NCBI RefSeq assembly: GCF_900106565.1
Contig: NZ_FNNJ01000002.1
Location: 510,786 to 574,785 of the forward strand
Length of the DNA: 64,000 nt
From: Lutibacter oricola
GTDB lineage: Bacteria; Bacteroidota; Bacteroidia; Flavobacteriales; Flavobacteriaceae
Reading direction: 5' to 3'
Made by a program: the position numbers and the translations under genes. Below, in pieces: positions 62,333-64,000 of this stretch; the stretch's first letter is position 1; each line of letters opens with the position of its first letter. A model generated the notes under the pieces. It worked only from the letters and a program-made list of their open reading frames with translations. It was not told the DNA's origin and did not search any database.

Positions 62333-63664
62333 TTAAATTTTTGGCTTAAGAACAATCCATTCTAAAAAGTTAAAATCTTTATACTCTAAATTGTCATGGT
62401 AATCTTCTACATGTAATAATGCTGCTATAGGAAACTCGTTATTTATTAGTATTGTGCCATTTGTTTTTGGCTTCAAAAAATAATATTTAAAATCAAGTTC
62501 ATTTGCTGATGAATATACTTTTGCTTTGTAAAAAAGTTCATCGTGTTTTAAATATAATTTATGTTCTATAAATGAAATTCTATCATATTTAAGAAAACTA
62601 GATCTCGAGTTTAAAGGATTCATAATAAAATATTCATTGTAAAAAGCATTAATATGCGTTTCATCAAACGAATTTCCTTTAACTTTTATTGACATTGGAC
62701 TAAAACCTCCTACAGCAAAACCTCCAAAAATAGTTACAGAAAAAGGTAATTCTATTTTTAAGTTGTCCCATCTATTCTCAATTAACTTAAACCTACTTAA
62801 CCTTATAACTGTTATTATAATTATTATACCTGCAAACAAAATTGAATTAAAAATATTACTAACTGCAATATTTATATTTTCGGTATACCATATTAAAACA
62901 AACTGACTAATAAATATTAACCCATAATACAACAACATTCTATTCACTACTTTTTTAGAATTAATAACTCTTTTATAAGTAAAAAAAGTAGAGTTATTTA
63001 AGGCGTTATTTAATATTATTGCAAACCAAGATAAGGTTATAAAAAAATAAATTACCGAAATAATCCAGCCAAAAGATGCTGTTTTTTCGTACAACATCCA
63101 AAAATCGTAAAACCCGTGAGATACTGCAGCTAGAAGAAAAAATAAAAATAAGGATAGCATACCTCCTTTTTTGTTTTGGTATTTATATCTAATAAAACCG
63201 TAGGCTATTAACGAACTATCAAACATATGAGAAACCGTTGCTAAAATAGATCTACCATTAATTAATCCAGGTCCATTATAATTAAAGTACAGCACATTTT
63301 CAACAGCTGAAAAACCTAAGGCAGAAATGGAAATGTATGCTAAATAATCTATCGGTTCATTTATTCTATTTTTAAAAACAAAATAAACAATAACAAACGG
63401 TATTAGTTTTGCAAATTCTTCAACCGCACCAACACCAAAAATACTGTATAATAAATCGTTTAAAAAGTTTCCGTTTAAATCAAAACCAATTTTATCAAAT
63501 ACATAATCATCAATGCCAAATACAACTAATACAGACGCACAACCTAATAAAAATGTTATTATAAAATCGCCTAAACGTTCTTTTTCATAAATATCTATAA
63601 GTCGAAAATAATCAACCCAAATCCAAGCAATAAATAAGGCAATAAAGGTATAAGCAACAATCAT
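62333..63664 (-). CDS. PrsW-family intramembrane metalloprotease
   Basis: 443 residues from the ATG at 63664; the longer frame from 63670 uses TTG. About eight to nine membrane segments lie in the first 290. PrsW landmarks are VGAVEEFAKLIPF (Glu82, Glu83), GFSAVENVLYF (Glu122, Asn123), VSHMFDS (His146) and AVSHGFYDFW (His183). The C-terminal 155 residues are soluble. PrsW proteases cleave membrane-bound anti-sigma factors; it is upstream of the ECF operon (86 nt), which fits such a role. Confidence 0.88.
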   Translation of the reverse strand: MIVAYTFIALFIAWIWVDYFRLIDIYEKERLGDFIITFLLGCASVLVVFGIDDYVFDKIGFDLNGNFLNDLLYSIFGVGAVEEFAKLIPFVIVYFVFKNRINEPIDYLAYISISALGFSAVENVLYFNYNGPGLINGRSILATVSHMFDSSLIAYGFIRYKYQNKKGGMLSLFLFFLLAAVSHGFYDFWMLYEKTASFGWIISVIYFFITLSWFAIILNNALNNSTFFTYKRVINSKKVVNRMLLYYGLIFISQFVLIWYTENINIAVSNIFNSILFAGIIIIITVIRLSRFKLIENRWDNLKIELPFSVTIFGGFAVGGFSPMSIKVKGNSFDETHINAFYNEYFIMNPLNSRSSFLKYDRISFIEHKLYLKHDELFYKAKVYSSANELDFKYYFLKPKTNGTILINNEFPIAALLHVEDYHDNLEYKDFNFLEWIVLKPKI

Positions 63665-63693
63665 ATACAATTTTTAAGTAAAAATAAGTGTTC

Positions 63694-64000
63694 TTACTTT
63701 CTAAACCTTGAATAAAACGAAAGTTTTCTTTTTGTATTTATAAAATATACTCCAGTAAGTAAAATAACAGCTGCAATTATAGATTGCGTAGTAATTTGTT
63801 CATTTAAAAAATACCAGCCTAACAACATTGCTATTATTGGATTTATGTAGGTTCCTGTAGCCACTTTCTCTGGCGAAACTACTCTTAATAAAAAATTAAA
63901 AGAAGTAAAAGCAACTATACTTCCAAAAATTATTAATGCAATCATAGAAAACTGTACTTGTCCACTCCATTTTATAGGAGAAATCCAAACTTCACCTAGC
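63694..64000 (-). CDS. EamA/DMT-family transporter, N-terminus cut by window
   Basis: The frame is open from the window edge: LGEVWISPIKWSGQVQFS lies upstream of an internal Met at 63945. The visible part ends with three membrane helices (MIALIIFGSIVAFTSFNFLL, INPIIAMLLGWYFLNEQITT, QSIIAAVILLTGVYFINTKR), typical of the second half of an EamA exporter with the motif PIIAMLLGWYFLNE. Most of the gene lies beyond position 64000. Substrate unknown. Confidence 0.88.
   Translation of the reverse strand, partial: LGEVWISPIKWSGQVQFSMIALIIFGSIVAFTSFNFLLRVVSPEKVATGTYINPIIAMLLGWYFLNEQITTQSIIAAVILLTGVYFINTKRKLSFYSRFRK

Overview
The window is a gene-dense, AT-rich stretch of chromosome from a member of the Flavobacteriaceae (Bacteroidota), probably a marine one. 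The family-level call rests on several things seen together: promoters of the TTG-N16-20-TAnnTTTG type just upstream of many genes, few purine-rich ribosome-binding sites, lipoproteins with Bacteroidota-style signal peptides, a type IX secretion sorting domain on the sulfatase, DUF4252 proteins, a HEIGH-type metallopeptidase, and fused ThrA. I cannot fix the genus. There is no rRNA, tRNA, CRISPR array, phage, plasmid gene or transposase; it reads as ordinary chromosome with small non-coding elements between genes.

Layout. 1-3464: amino-acid biosynthesis (thrA, cut by the window edge, with a threonine/isoleucine-rich leader peptide, and lysA). 3616-9335: peptidases and envelope lipoproteins (pepT, an S41 protease, a HEIGH metallopeptidase). 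9450-14014: an ECF sigma / membrane partner / two DUF4252 proteins operon, then an M1 aminopeptidase. 14065-20590: regulators and metabolism (XRE regulator with a cluster of operator-like sites, M14 peptidase, Lrp/AsnC regulator, fused 2-oxoacid dehydrogenase E1, PAS-cNMP-Crp regulator, a helical orphan). 20824-26077: pseudouridine synthase, TauE/SafE permease, CPXCG protein, TlpA thioredoxin, MFS exporter, methyltransferase and Dabb protein.

26301-32597 is one minus-strand operon joining a TolC/MacA/MacB-type efflux system to a LytS/LytTR two-component system. 32862-35380 holds a methyltransferase, an APH-fold kinase and an IMPase-family phosphatase. 35383-42626 holds a GH42-like glycosidase, an M23-LysM endopeptidase and three envelope proteins of unknown role. 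42801-47407 holds a ThiE-like protein, a cold-shock protein, a C_GCAxxG redox protein, and a nitroreductase / ABM / cupin cluster divergent from an AraC regulator. 47450-59650 holds a beta-barrel protein, two DEAD-box helicases, SLC12 and acetate transporters, an EF-hand protein, a T9SS-exported sulfatase, a long cold-shock protein and an MFS transporter. 59702-64000 holds a second ECF sigma operon, a PrsW-type protease and a truncated EamA exporter.

Most noteworthy non-coding signals: a thr attenuator (1941-2131); operator-like TTTACA-N2-TGTAA sites in 14474-14760; TGAT-N4-ATCA (FNR-type) palindromes before and after the PAS-Crp regulator gene; a 212-bp MITE-like element (20610-20821); and a 123-bp multibranched inverted-repeat element (26125-26247). 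No wholly new multi-gene system is obvious; the best candidates for something undescribed are these regulatory and structured elements.
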